Below, piece after piece: positions 1-11,406 of a DNA stretch of 64,000 bases (positions are counted from its first letter, which is position 1; each line of letters begins with the position of its first letter). The position numbers and the translations under genes were made by a program. Below the pieces are notes generated by a model that was not told the DNA's origin, ran no database searches, and saw nothing but the letters and a program-made list of their open reading frames with translations. Source of the stretch: Dysidea avara (taxonomy: Eukaryota > Porifera > Demospongiae > Dictyoceratida > Dysideidae); assembly GCF_963678975.1 (NCBI RefSeq), contig NC_089280.1:16900780-16964779 (forward strand). Direction: 5' to 3'.

Positions 1-1507
1 TGGTCATTTGCATGGATAATGCTCTACATACGTTGGCATTGATACTTCCACAGGAGCAATACAAACACAGATAATTGACTGAGTTTTTATCACTATCATT
101 TAAAGGCTTGCACTGTACTAACATAATTAAAGCCAGTACATTGTACCCCCAACCTTTGATCCACAAATGCACACATTATCACACAACAGCTCGCCTTAGG
201 GCTTGCATCCCTTGGTTACCATGCTTCTAAATATTTAAATTTCATGGGTATGTTGTTGTAACTTTTACCTGTATTTGTTGCTGGATATATTCTCACCAGA
301 CAATTCTGCAGATGTACAAGCACAAACACTTGTTGAATTAACTGCAAGTAAAGCATCACTTTTGATTTGAACACTTTGGCCGAGGAATAGTTATCAGCCA
401 ACATAAATTTTTGCAAATACTGGCCACAAAAAATTACACGAGAATGTTCATCTTGAAAGATGAACATTTATACAAAATGACAACTTGTGTAACTACAAAT
501 TTATAGAAATATGTAAACAACATAAGAATAGGACCAAGTCTGTACATCACACATTAGATACTACTTCAACATGATGGGACTTCATAATCTGTATAACACA
601 ACAAAACAACATGTCAGTCTAACTACATGTAGCTACACAACTTATGAGTGTTAGCTATTAGCTATAGGTGTGAGCTAAATATGGTAGCCTATATCATATC
701 TTCATACTGAATAGCTGTATTGTCAACAAATTTAAAGCCTTTACATGGAATTTAACATTTCTTTAGTCCAATTTCATACAAAGCGTGTTTGTATGCACAT
801 GTGTGTTTATGCTGGCAGTTTATTCAGTGCTTGTGTGGTGGTGGCTGTCTTAGAATCAAAAACAATCGCATTTACCATAAAAGCAATATAAGTAGAGATT
901 TAGTACTTCTTGCAATTTCATACAAAGTGCATTAATGTATTGTGTGGTTTTGTATGAGAGAAAAGGTAAACCCACACTATATGCCATCCCTGCAAAATCA
1001 TTCACTTGTATATATATAGCCACGTAAATGATTTCAAATAGTGATATATGGAGTTAAAACTAGTGCAGTATATACTCCCCCATGAGACATAATCTTTGTT
1101 ATTATTTTATGAACCACGATACCATTTCCATTGAATGCTAAATGGTAGATTGTAAACTTTGTGAGTTGAAATTTACTGATAACTGCAACACCATTTTGCT
1201 GACAATAATATGGCAGCTTCATGATGAATCTTGATGGAGAGTAAGAAAGTGGAAGGTATTGTGTAGAATAAACCATTTGTGACTTGCTGAATTCCCTATT
1301 GTTTACTTCCTACCTATCAGTTTGCAGGTGTTTATTACATTGTCTGTTGTGTAATTAAACCACTACAAGTTTCTCATTTTCATTCACTAGAAAACTTTCC
1401 CCCCAAGTAATTAATTCTGGTATATTAGCTTCAATTTGATTATGAGGAAATACACCACATGGGGAAGTACTGATACCTATAGCATTACATGTGGTTGTTC
1501 TTTGTAG
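1..1507 (+). other. Intron 1 of the unit 1 pseudogene (3' part)
   Basis: Non-coding. 711-780 matches 31287-31345 in intron 1 of unit 3, and the last 60 bp match the other exon B acceptors (ATTACATGTGGTT). No exon A or other gene seen. Confidence 0.6.
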
Positions 1508-1951
1508 GTAATAACTTATTGAATGGTTATAGTGGCTTGAATCTGTTAAAAGGCAATAAGAAAAGAAAGTTACATACATGTGTAAAGCCCAAGCTCCCAC
1601 TACTGCAGAGTCATTGGAAGTGGGTGCTTATTAAGAGAGTAGAAAACTTATTATTAAAGATGATGTTTCTGGTCACCTTCCGTTTCACAGTACCAAATCT
1701 GTTTCCCATGCTAAGATGGTACATAATGCCAAAGAAAAGAAAAGGTAGATGTAATTTGTGGTTATATGCTAAATGTGATTAAGTTGTTATACTATTAGAC
1801 GAAGAAGTTTAAAACAAGCACAGCTGACACTTCACCAAGAGCTCCAACCCTACACACACCAAAAGCCAATTCTAAGAACTATCCTGTGTACTGCAGTAGA
1901 GGAGATAAAGGTTAGACAACAACACAGAATAGTAGTGAGTGAATTGCTGAT

Positions 1952-3150
1952 ATCATACAGTACAGTAGTACTGTATATTAGGGATAATTGAGGTTTGCAC
2001 TTTCTTACAAAAAATACTGACCAGAAACCAGTCTCACAATACCTTCATGGTGCCTTGGCAGTATTGGTTGGGTACAACTAATGGAAACGCTTCTAATATG
2101 TTACTATGAATTTTTAATTAGTGGAATTTTCTACTGCCTGACTGAATGACTGGCTGATGCCTTCAGCCAAGTGGATCTCAACAGCTAAGGCTACAGGCTT
2201 GTTTTCTTCACTGTTCAGCATCGCTTCAGTCTGAAAGGTGCCTTTTGGCATACCACAGTAAATAAAATGCACTCATCATGGACTTACCTTTGTGTCTAGC
2301 TGAAAATGAAGCATAATCGCCACTTCACTTTTTCAGTAATTGATAGTTGGGGAGTGCATTCAGATGAAAACAAAAGGTCTGGTGCCATTCTTTCTTTTGA
2401 TGTGGTATGCACAACTTCATCAGTCCATAGGTGGTGGAACAAGGGATCCCCCACTTTCATTAGACAATGCTAGCAAGAAAAGATTGAGATACTCTAATAG
2501 AGCAGTCAACTACTCTAATAGAACAGTCGCTTCTCTACATTTCTTTCAAAAACTGTAAGTGGCTGTTTAACAAGTAATAACATAGTGAAATCATCTAAAA
2601 TTAGTTTCTGAATGTGCATCCCAACCATCAATTACTTAGGTGGCCATGGCCATTACACTTCGTTCCATATGTTCAGCCTATTACACAATGTTATTAATGA
2701 AGAACAGTATAAGAAGCGCCTCTGCAATTAATCCAGTCACTACAGAAAATATGGGTGAAACATGATAGTTACCCACAGGGAAGCCATTTTGCACTACCGT
2801 GGATCAGCACCTTGTGCTGCCAGTGAAAAGAAATAGGACACAAAGGAGGACAAAAGCAAGTCCATGATGCATGCATTGTACACACTGCAGTATGCCAAAA
2901 GGCACCTGTCAGGCTGAAGCAACATTTAACAGTGAAAAAAAACCCCTGTAGCCTTTTGAGTTACACTTGTCTGAAGGCATCGGTCAGTCAGTCAGCAGAA
3001 AATTCTACTGAATAAGTGAAGGCACTTTTGGGCCTGATTTCTAACCAATACTGCCAAGGCCCAATGAAGTATTGTTTCTGGTCAATATATTTTGTAAGAA
3101 AGTGTAAACCTCCATGATCCCTAGTATACAGTACTATTGTACTGTATGAT
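1952..3150. repeat. Long inverted-repeat element R1, copy a
   Basis: Ends are ATCATACAGTACARTAGTAC and its complement. The two arms (1952-2280 and 2820-3150) pair along about 330 bp, through CCAATACTGCCAAGGC, the CTGAAGGCAT/CAGTCAGTC stretch and CAAAAGGCACCTGTC. The core holds a variant of the AT-rich site into which the DIRS element inserted elsewhere. No transposase is visible. It occupies intron 3 of unit 1. Confidence 0.7.
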
Positions 3151-5146
3151 TAAACAAACAACATGTGACATACACATGTGTTGTTGACTTCCTTACATGG
3201 TAGAGCACATTGTAACTAAATTTCACACATATTACCAGATTTTCTGGATCACTATATAGTCACTTTTGTCTGGGTCAAGAAAGTTTATCCATATCAGAAA
3301 AATCTCTCTTTTTCTGACTTCCATGTCAACTCTGGGCCACATCCATTGAGTCAATAGGTCATCCAGATTAGCAACCATACCCAGTTTGAATCCTGTTACA
3401 AAGATATTTTATTTTATAACAGCTTTTTTTGCACTAGTACAAAGAGTTCAGAGAGATAAGACTAATACAGTATGAACTGCGTGTCAAAGTGAGCTAACTT
3501 TAATACAACTAAGGCAACAGGTACAGTATATTCAAGCTTGTGTTGCCATTAGGAGCAAGCCCAGAAACATCAGTCTGTAGGAAGCAATGCCATGTGAACA
3601 TCTGTAGTTACCATTGCTTGGTGTCGTGCTAGCTACTGTCTCACAAGTTGAACTTGCTGTTATGTTATACTGAGCTAAAAATTCCTTCTGCTGCTCTTCT
3701 TGAAGTGAAGGAATTCCAGTAGAATAATTGTGAAAAGCATAAAGCCTAGGGATTGTTTCCACTTTTAATGCATTGATCATAATAACTTAGCTTAATGTGA
3801 ATAAGTAAGATGTAAGACAACTATTTCCATTTCCAGGTCATGTGACACTATAACTAGGTCAAAGTGAACCATGCTTTTAATGTTTGCTCAACAGCACTAA
3901 ATGTTCTTGATCTCAAGTTTGTCATCAGAATTATACTTTGACAATCTTGTTTTCTTTTAGTTGATAAAATGATGTGACGTTAAAAAATATTTCAGTAGCA
4001 GTTCTTCATTTTGGCACAACAACCAGTTGTGAAATTAATTTTTGTCATTTGACATTCTGTTATGCCATTCATGTACTGCAATGTGTATAGAACTGATGAA
4101 TGAGTACTAGCATGTATGGTAGGAACAAGTGTCCATGTATGAAGAGCAGCTAAGATGAGTGCATACTCTGTGTGTATTTTATATTGTTAATAAAAATAAC
4201 CTATTACCATGCTTTAAAGAAGGTTGCTAGTTGTCTTTAACCACAGTGTGGTACAAATAGATAATACCACTATACTTGAACTATAATAATGAGTAAGCTG
4301 TATTATTATAACTAAAGTTTGTGCACCTATCATCATCATCATATGTGTCTGTGTTTATTTGTAGATGGTGTTCATCTGCAAAGTAACGATCAATTCTTGT
4401 GAATATCCATAATGTTGTCTGTGTTGAAAGGCAATAAATACCTAGTAGTCCACAGCAGAGCTGAAACCAGATCAGTACTGCTGACCCAGCTGACACACTG
4501 ACTCAAATTGGGACTCAGATCTGACCCAGACGTTCATTAAAACAGATGCATGCATCAAGAGCTACACTGTAACTTTTGTCATCATACAGTACAGTAGTAC
4601 TATATATTAGGTTAAGTCAGTTAGAGACCACCCACTCAGATCTTCGTGGCTTTAGAAAACCTCAGCTTTGCTTCAGGTTTTTAAAATCACAAAGATCCTC
4701 ATAGCTATCTAACTATTACTTTAAATTTTTTCCTTATAGTTTAGATAATAAGCAAAATAGTTTTAGCGCGACATTGCAAACCCAACCTCTGCTAGTGAGA
4801 GACACCTGCACTTATAGCATAGATTATAGAGGTTACTTCACTGTAATAAGGATTATCTACAAGAGGAAATAGTGAATGAATAGCTACCAAGCATCGATAA
4901 GTGGGTGTGGCTAAACATAATATAGGCCTATGGACAGCAACCCAATGAATAGGTGTGGCTCCACAGCGACACACATTCCTCCTGATAATTGGCATGTATA
5001 CAGACAGCAGCACACAATTCCAATATGTGGGTGTGTGGTTCTATGCATACCTGTAGACTGCAACACACCATCCTGATAAGTGGGCATGGCTCCCAAGTTT
5101 CTCAAGTATATACAATTGCATTTCCATTAGTACAATTAAGCTTGTT
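3151..5146. other. Intron 3 of unit 1, non-coding
   Basis: Outside listed repeats I see only decayed repeat text shared with unit 3 (3230-3300 with 36620-36690; 3540-3680 with 36910-37030) and an imperfect hairpin at 4639-4695. Confidence 0.5.
4850..5100. repeat. Diverged tandem repeat of about 65 bp
   Basis: GATAAGTGGGTGTGGCT, ATGAATAGGTGTGGCT, ATATGTGGGTGTGTGGTT and GATAAGTGGGCATGGCT recur at regular spacing with GACAGCA/GACTGCA in between. Confidence 0.45.
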
Positions 5147-6065
5147 AATTGTGACCTGCTGAGCAAAAACCTGACCAGTTCGCATTTTTCTCAAGCTTCT
5201 TTTAATGACTTCTTTGTTATCTGGAGGGAAAAACCAATGGGCCGTTCAAGTTTCAGCCTTATCTGGTGATTACTCTTGGAATTATAATAATAGACAACAA
5301 GAAGAGCAAAAAAATTGATTTGCACAGTGACTATACTGACAATAAATTACAGGTGCTCACATAATTATGTCACAAGTGCAACAGGCTATGGAGTTGGGTC
5401 TTGTCTCATTGTGTTCACCATGAACTGGGGAATTCATCAAGGTACAGTGTTTGGCCTATATCCACCCATCCTTTCAAGCAAGAAGATTATCCAAGCTTAC
5501 AAATGGCGACAATAAAGTTGTATTTTGCTGCAAACAAACACACATAACTCACGTTACAGAAATGAAACAAGATCACAGGCAGATCTGATGATGTATAAGT
5601 TCAATCAATTCAAGTCTTTTTTCAATGTTTACTGAAGTGATTAAAACATGCATAGTACATAGCATGCATTTTTTACCCTTCAATGCAATTTAATATTTTA
5701 AAAATTCAAACTATAGTCAGTACGCATTCACCTGAGTCCCTGCCAAATATAGTAATATCAAAGAGGTGAACATGTATTCACTCCCAATGGTTTGTACTGG
5801 AACAAGCATGTTTTCATGTTGCAAACATGTTTGCGTGCCTGAATTGTCCATACTAAATGTATGGGATATTTTAAAAGCCTCATAACTCACTTGTTCTTGC
5901 CCGTACCAAAGCACTTTTTTACTACTAGTTCTGCTGTTTAAGGGTTTCACAGCACTACTAAATGTTTGGGCAGCTGGCCCATGTAACAAGAGTTATTAAC
6001 AAGAAACCAGGGCTCAGGTGAACGCAAACAGACTAGTCGGGTTATTGCTCAGCAGGTCACAAATT
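5147..6065. mobile_element. Terminal-repeat DNA element, about 920 bp
   Basis: AATTGTGACCTGCTGAGCAA at the left pairs with TTGCTCAGCAGGTCACAAATT at the right, less one base, and weaker pairing continues inward for about 20 bp. Superfamily unknown; internal frames of 66 and 90 codons show nothing recognisable. Confidence 0.55.
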
Positions 6066-6324
6066 ATTATCACATGTAATATGATCCAGGTCAGACCCGG
6101 ATATTCTATAAAGCAGATGAGACTCACTTGATCAACCAGGACAAAATGTGACCCAAATAATCTGGACAACCCTATTTGGTTTTAACCGTGGTCCACAAAG
6201 TACAACCACTCTTTAAAACCCCCTACAGCTTAAAAAGAAAAATTCAAAAATTTGAATGTCTATATCTCACAAATGGCTGGGCAAATTTAATCAAACTTTC
6301 TATGCTGCCTACCCTACCTGGCAG

Positions 6325-6670
6325 TAGGGCTGGGCGATAGTGGATTTTTCAATGTCCGAACGATAGTAAGACACTGTTCACGATAGATGAAAGCACAACG
6401 ATAGTGAAAATTCACCTATTTTCTACTTATCACCTTCAAGAGATATGCAAGTAGGTATGTTACCTATGGATATGTTTTCACAAAGAGACAAAACAGTCTT
6501 TTTAGACTAATTTTTGCTCCCAAATATTATTTTTTTAAAGCATTTTGCAATAATATCTACATATTTTTACATGTTAATTACTGTCCGATAGTAATTTTTC
6601 TAACGATAGGCGATACCGATAGTGATACTATCCTGATATTCCGATATGTTCATACTATCCCCCAGCCCTA
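6325..6670. mobile_element. hAT-like MITE, copy 1
   Basis: Termini TAGGGCTGGGCGATAGT and its complement, flanked by exact 8-bp duplications CCTGGCAG (6317-6324 and 6671-6678). 346 bp, no coding capacity. Eight-bp duplications and TAGGG ends are hAT traits. Confidence 0.85.
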
Positions 6671-6880
6671 CCTGGCAGACAACTATAATGCAAAAATGGT
6701 GTGATTTGGAGAACGGGCCATGGAGCTATGCATGCGTGAAAATAAGATATTCTTTCTTCCTGTAAATATACCCACAGTGTGGCATGCTGGCTTTCTTGGC
6801 AGCACAACACACTACCGTGTGTCTTGATAAATCTGCGCACTTTTAAAACTACAAAAACTTTACACATGAAAAATTGCCTT

Positions 6881-7533
6881 TTAATTAGGTAATGGGTTTC
6901 TCTTTTCAACATTTCCTGTAGTTTTCACAACACTACATTTAACAGCTGAACAGTAACTTTCTGACCCAACTTCTTTCCTTACATGTCCATTGACTCCATT
7001 CAATACCTGTAAGTGTTGTTTTTCATATAAACTATTAGTTCCATTCACTTGATTTCCAGTAACAGTGGAATATAAACTGTTTAGATTGGGCCAGACAAAT
7101 GGTGGCAGCCATATAGGGTTTGTAAATGTTTGTAGCTGAGCCAGTTGAATGGACTGAGCCTGTAAAGCAGCCAATTGTGCTGCGGTAGCGTAGTAGAGTG
7201 GAGAAGTGAATAATGGATTTGCAAAAAGTGAAACTGACTACCATCAATGGTAACATATTCTAAACAAGGAGACATATTATCATAACAGAATGGAAAAAAC
7301 CTCACATTACAAAACCTGTCATACTATGTAACATTTACCTGTGTTACTTGTGCTGGTCATATTATTCTTATCCTCGTATTCTTCTGGCTGGTCTTGTTCA
7401 TCATATTGCTCACTGGAGTCATCTTCTGTAACATCTATCATAGAGTCACACTCCAATGATTGTTGTAGAGAAGTTTCATCATTTTCGTAACTAACATCAC
7501 TGCTGTCTTTCTTTATCTCCTGGAAACTGCTCT
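6881..7533 (-). pseudogene. Inverted exons E and F of the unit 1 bHLH-ZIP pseudogene
   Basis: Read on the minus strand, exon E is 7533-7339 and exon F 7259-6881, with an intron of 79 nt and good AG/GT borders. Exon E has lost two nucleotides in the Lys-Glu-Arg stretch, which brings in a TGA at once. Exon F has lost one nucleotide in its Ser-rich start. The rest of F, from the Ala/Gln-rich stretch to the codons before the stop, looks identical to unit 3 over more than 250 bp. The neighbouring sequence from about 7605 onward is again in + orientation and matches 37725-38139 of unit 3, so one inversion breakpoint lies at about 7580-7605. Confidence 0.8.
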
Positions 7534-8191
7534 CTGTAGTACAATATACAGAAAAGTTGTGTTACAAAGTGATGGACATGTAAGGTAAGTAATTATTTAT
7601 ATTCCACCCATCCACCACATTAAATTCTACGTTAAGATGTTATAAAAGGAGTCCTAACCTATCTCCTCAGCATATTTCAAGCTTAAAATGAAGTCTGTAG
7701 GACATTTTTCACTTCATCATTTATGATACCACATGGAATTGTTAGAAATTATGACTGCACTAGGCATTCATTTGAGACCAGGTGTTTTTGTTCAAAAACG
7801 GGAATTTTTCTATACCCCAAACTAGACCAGGCAGAACCAACCATAATTTGAGGTATTTCCTTGTGTGTGCTATGTGCTATGTTGCATATAATTCCTTAGA
7901 AACTGAAAAGTGTTGCTGAAGAAAACAAAATCTGTTTAGCTGCATTAAGAGAAAAGAAACACTTGCTTACAAAAAGACTAGAGCTGTTAGAATCATTGTA
8001 AGTACATTAACTGAATTCGATAATGATTAATTTATAGCTTCGCTTTGAAACTTTTATACTCATTCTCTCATGTAATTTTCTGATACTCGATATGCTAGAG
8101 TTACAAGAGAAAAACCAAACAACTGTAAATTGCGGGGTCAAAATACTCTAATAGAACTGTCACCATGGGGTAAAAAAGGTGCAAGAAAATG

Positions 8192-8266
8192 TCGAAAAAA
8201 CTTAGCAGTGTTTGAACCAGGAACTTCCATACTGAACACCCAAATCCTTAACCACTGAGCCACTGC
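8192..8266 (-). repeat. tRNA-derived SINE head, minus strand
   Basis: On the minus strand, box A-like GTGGCTCAGTGGTTAAGG and box B-like GGTTCAAAC at the right spacing. It lies between two CTCTAATAGAAC motifs (8146 and 8717). Confidence 0.55.
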
Positions 8267-8805
8267 TATAACCTCACTTAATTTCTACTTTATAACTGAA
8301 AATTCTAGCTAAAATCTACTCAAAATAGTGAAAGTTCATAATTTCATAGATCTACCAATGGAAAATCTATATTGTTCGATCTAAAACATTTTATGTGTGT
8401 TCTATTAGAAATTCTCAAAAAAAATGTGCTCTCTATTTGAGCATTAGAAAAGTAATCAAACAAAAGTACTATTACGACTTCTCTAGTATTCCATCGAATC
8501 AAAGCTGATATTATAGCAATTTTGGTACAGATTGGCAGGTAGTACACTTACTACACTACTATTAAGACCTACTTGTGCCATCATCATAATAAGTGCTACA
8601 CTAATAAAACTTGTGACAACAGGCTGTAAACTGTATTCTAGCATAAAAGATGCAGGATTTGCTTTGTAAAAATTGAGCAACTACAACTTATCACATTTTG
8701 CATGAAAAATCGAGATAGTCTAATAGAACAGTCACTGCTCTTAATGGACAAATAGTATACCTAACTTGGAAGGAATTTACTTTGCTATAAAACACTATTG
8801 CAAAC

Positions 8806-8871
8806 ACTGTAAATACAGGGACTACATACTGTAAATACAGGGACTACATACTGTAAATAGAGGGACTACAT
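8806..8871. repeat. Three tandem copies of a 22-bp repeat
   Basis: ACTGTAAATACAGGGACTAC plus AT, three times, one substitution in the last copy. Confidence 0.85.
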
Positions 8872-8994
8872 ATACGTATATTACAACTTTTTGCAGTTCC
8901 ACAGTCCTGAACACCAGTACCTTTCATAAAACCAAATTGAGAAGCTGGAATATATGAGGAAATATGACAATATATCTGCAAAAAGAAGTGAAAT

Positions 8995-9256
8995 ACATGC
9001 AAAAACAGCCAAGCTATATAAAAAGGGTGCAGCGTTCAAAAAGCCTGGGTCAAAAAAGTGAAATCAAAGGTGGCGGCCATGAAATGGCTGCAATAATGTT
9101 GATCATAAATGTTATCATGTCAATGCACAAAGCCATTTTAAAATTTATTATCCACATCATTGCAGCCATTTCATGGCCGCCACCTTTGATTTCACAACTT
9201 TTTCACCCTGAAGGCCACACTCTTTTTTAATATATAGCTTGGCTGTTTTTGCGTGG
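8995..9256. mobile_element. Palindromic MITE
   Basis: GCAAAAACAGCCAAGCTATATA (8999-9020) pairs with 9231-9252, and the inner arms with GGTGGCGGCCATGAAATGG pair as well. Nearly the whole element folds back, so the open frame across it is not a gene. Confidence 0.75.
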
Positions 9257-9908
9257 ATTGTATTATCATTACAAATTGGGCTTACTAGATGGTAGCTTGA
9301 TGGCAGATGATATTGCACATAAACAGTCAACATAAATTTACTATGTGCTAGCTAGAAAGATAGAGGCTACAGTGCAAGTGCAGTTGTACCTAAAGCATAC
9401 ACAGGCAATAAAATTATGGAGAGCAAGAAGAGAACAGCTAATCTCTTCTAGAAATCAACAATAGGGGATCAAAGGGGTAAAACTGCTTAAAAGCTGCTGA
9501 ACATTGAAATACTCTAATAGAACTCTAATAGAACATTCATCATTAAACTATTAAGAACAACTCGTAGACCCCTTGAACTTCAACAAACCACACTGCAGCA
9601 TATATGCTGTGTCTATGTGAAAGTTAGTTACCACTGTTAGAAAATAATTATTTCACTTAGCTAAAGTGGCTCACAACACTTATAAGATTCAGTCAATATT
9701 ATCGCCAAATTTGATCTCAAAAAGCTAAATTTGCAAACTTTTCCAGTGAGGGCATGCTCTCAGATGTCCTACATAAAGCATACTCCTGAGTGCGCTTACT
9801 ACTTACTACAGTGTAGTTGTATCAACCAGTTGCCACATTTTTTTAGCTGGCACTATAGATGCCTCTGGCTTAGCCCCCCCTTGGGAAATCCTCCCAAAAG
9901 GCTATACC

Positions 9909-10773
9909 CAGGGGCGGATCCAGGGGGGGGGGCTTTGGGGGCTGAAGCCCCCCCCTTCATACTTAGGCTTTACGTGATCAATATGCTGAGTATTATAATG
10001 AAATTTTGTCTTAGCATAATTATATGATCACTAATAATACAAATACTCATAAAACCACCTTATAAACATCTTTCCAAGGTATTATCAGTGGATTTATGCT
10101 AAAGTTTATGTAACAAGGACCCGGATCAGCATTGGAGGTGTACAAGATCGAGATACTCTAATAGAGCAGTCAGCTAACTACTCTAATAGAACATTCACTG
10201 GAAACATGTAGTTGGTTCTGTTAAGGAATTTTTCCAAATCTGCCTGCACCTATACATATATGCAATGAAGTGCATTGGTCTGTTTAAAGGGCTTCATTCA
10301 TCCACTTGTGTAGTTAATATATATGGCAATACTTAATTCAGGTACACAATTTTTCATTGAAAATGCTCAGATTCAATCTTGTATTGTTCAAATTTCAAAA
10401 TTTTCCACATGCAACATTATATTATTCTAACATGCACCTATTCGGTGTTGTGCAATTGTGAGAGGGGTGCATCATGTACTTGGTTGTCTGTACCTACCCA
10501 AACATTTTGATTAGCAAAATGCTTTAGAAAGCCATACCTATAATCTAAAGGCAGTATATGAAATATCTACAGGCAGAAAATATTATGAATTTTATGTGGA
10601 AATGTTTCCAAATTGCAGTATTTTAGCATCTATTTTTCAAAAATTTCCTGGGGGGGGCATGCCCCCAGTTCCAGCATGCAAAGCATGCTGGGAAGTGTGC
10701 TTTGCACACTTCTACCCAACAGATTAGTACCTTGAGTTAGCCCCCCCTTTTATAAATCCTAGATCCGCCCCTG
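9909..10773. mobile_element. Terminal-repeat DNA element, GGCGGATC type, 865 bp
   Basis: Starts CAGGGGCGGATCCAGG, ends CTAGATCCGCCCCTG; ATACC is duplicated at 9904-9908 and 10774-10778. The uninterrupted site is present in units 2 and 3 (GGCTATACCTACCAC near 22188; AGCTATACCTACTAC near 39150), which proves insertion after unit duplication. Confidence 0.8.
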
Positions 10774-11100
10774 ATACCCACCACTCATGATAAGAAATGT
10801 GACATTGAAGAATGACTTGAGGGACCCCACAACAACAAAGATAAATCAAAATTATTAAAGTAAGAATTGTCACTGAGTTCTGTAATGAAGTAATTTGAAG
10901 TGCTTATCATTAATAATTTAGCTTAGGCAATAGCTAGGTAAGAGAACTTTAACAAAGTATAGCTATTTACTTTAAAAGGATGAAAGATGTAGCCTGTCAC
11001 TATAGATATCTCCCTCAATGGTTTGAGAGGTTGTTCTGAAAATCTAGATCATGGGTTGTGCAAATAGTGCACTGGGTTGAGTACCTCACTGTATCAGACT

Positions 11101-11406
11101 TATAGAGTTGTGAATCAATTGGATAATCAGTTATTGTTGAGGATAATTAATTATCAGGCTATGTGGACAATAACCAATTAATCGGTTGGATCACAAGATT
11201 ATTGGTTCATTAGGCATCATCGAGGGTATTTTACATTGTAAAATTACTTCTTTTTTTTATTGCAAACAGTATGTCTGGGGATTATCAATATACAAACTTG
11301 TATGGCAAACAGCATGAAGTCAAAATCAGTAAATCGGTTAATCAATCGGTTATAGAGTCAAGTCAAGAATCAGTTATGGACTCTTTGTCCAAGTCACAGC
11401 TCTATA
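11101..11406. mobile_element. Terminal-repeat element shared by units 1 and 3 (unit 1 copy)
   Basis: TATAGAGTTGTGA and TCACAGCTCTATA ends. The same element sits at the same place in unit 3 (39482-39862) with the same flanks, so it predates the split of those units. Confidence 0.65.

Larger units (their letters stand above)
1508..7997 (+). pseudogene. bHLH-ZIP pseudogene, unit 1 (exons B, C, D on the + strand)
   Basis: Exon A would lie before the window. Exon B (1508-1744) has an 8-bp insertion, an 11-bp deletion that restores frame, then a further 1-nt loss before the basic region, so the DNA-binding segment is out of frame although the stretch has no stop. Exon C (1800-1911) is intact by itself (helix 1, loop, most of helix 2), but read from exon B it hits TAA within four codons. 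Exon D (7900-7997) is intact, with all zipper heptad residues and good splice sites. Exons E and F, which should follow, are on the opposite strand at 7533-6881. No functional full-length product is possible in this arrangement. Confidence 0.8.

Noticed and set aside
7900-7997. Leucine-rich exon D first read as part of a bZIP protein
   Set aside because: The basic region is separated from the zipper by exon C, which has helix 1, loop and helix 2 at the exact Max spacing, so bHLH-ZIP fits and bZIP does not.
8964-9230. 88-codon open frame
   Set aside because: It crosses both arms of a palindromic MITE; coding-like only by chance.
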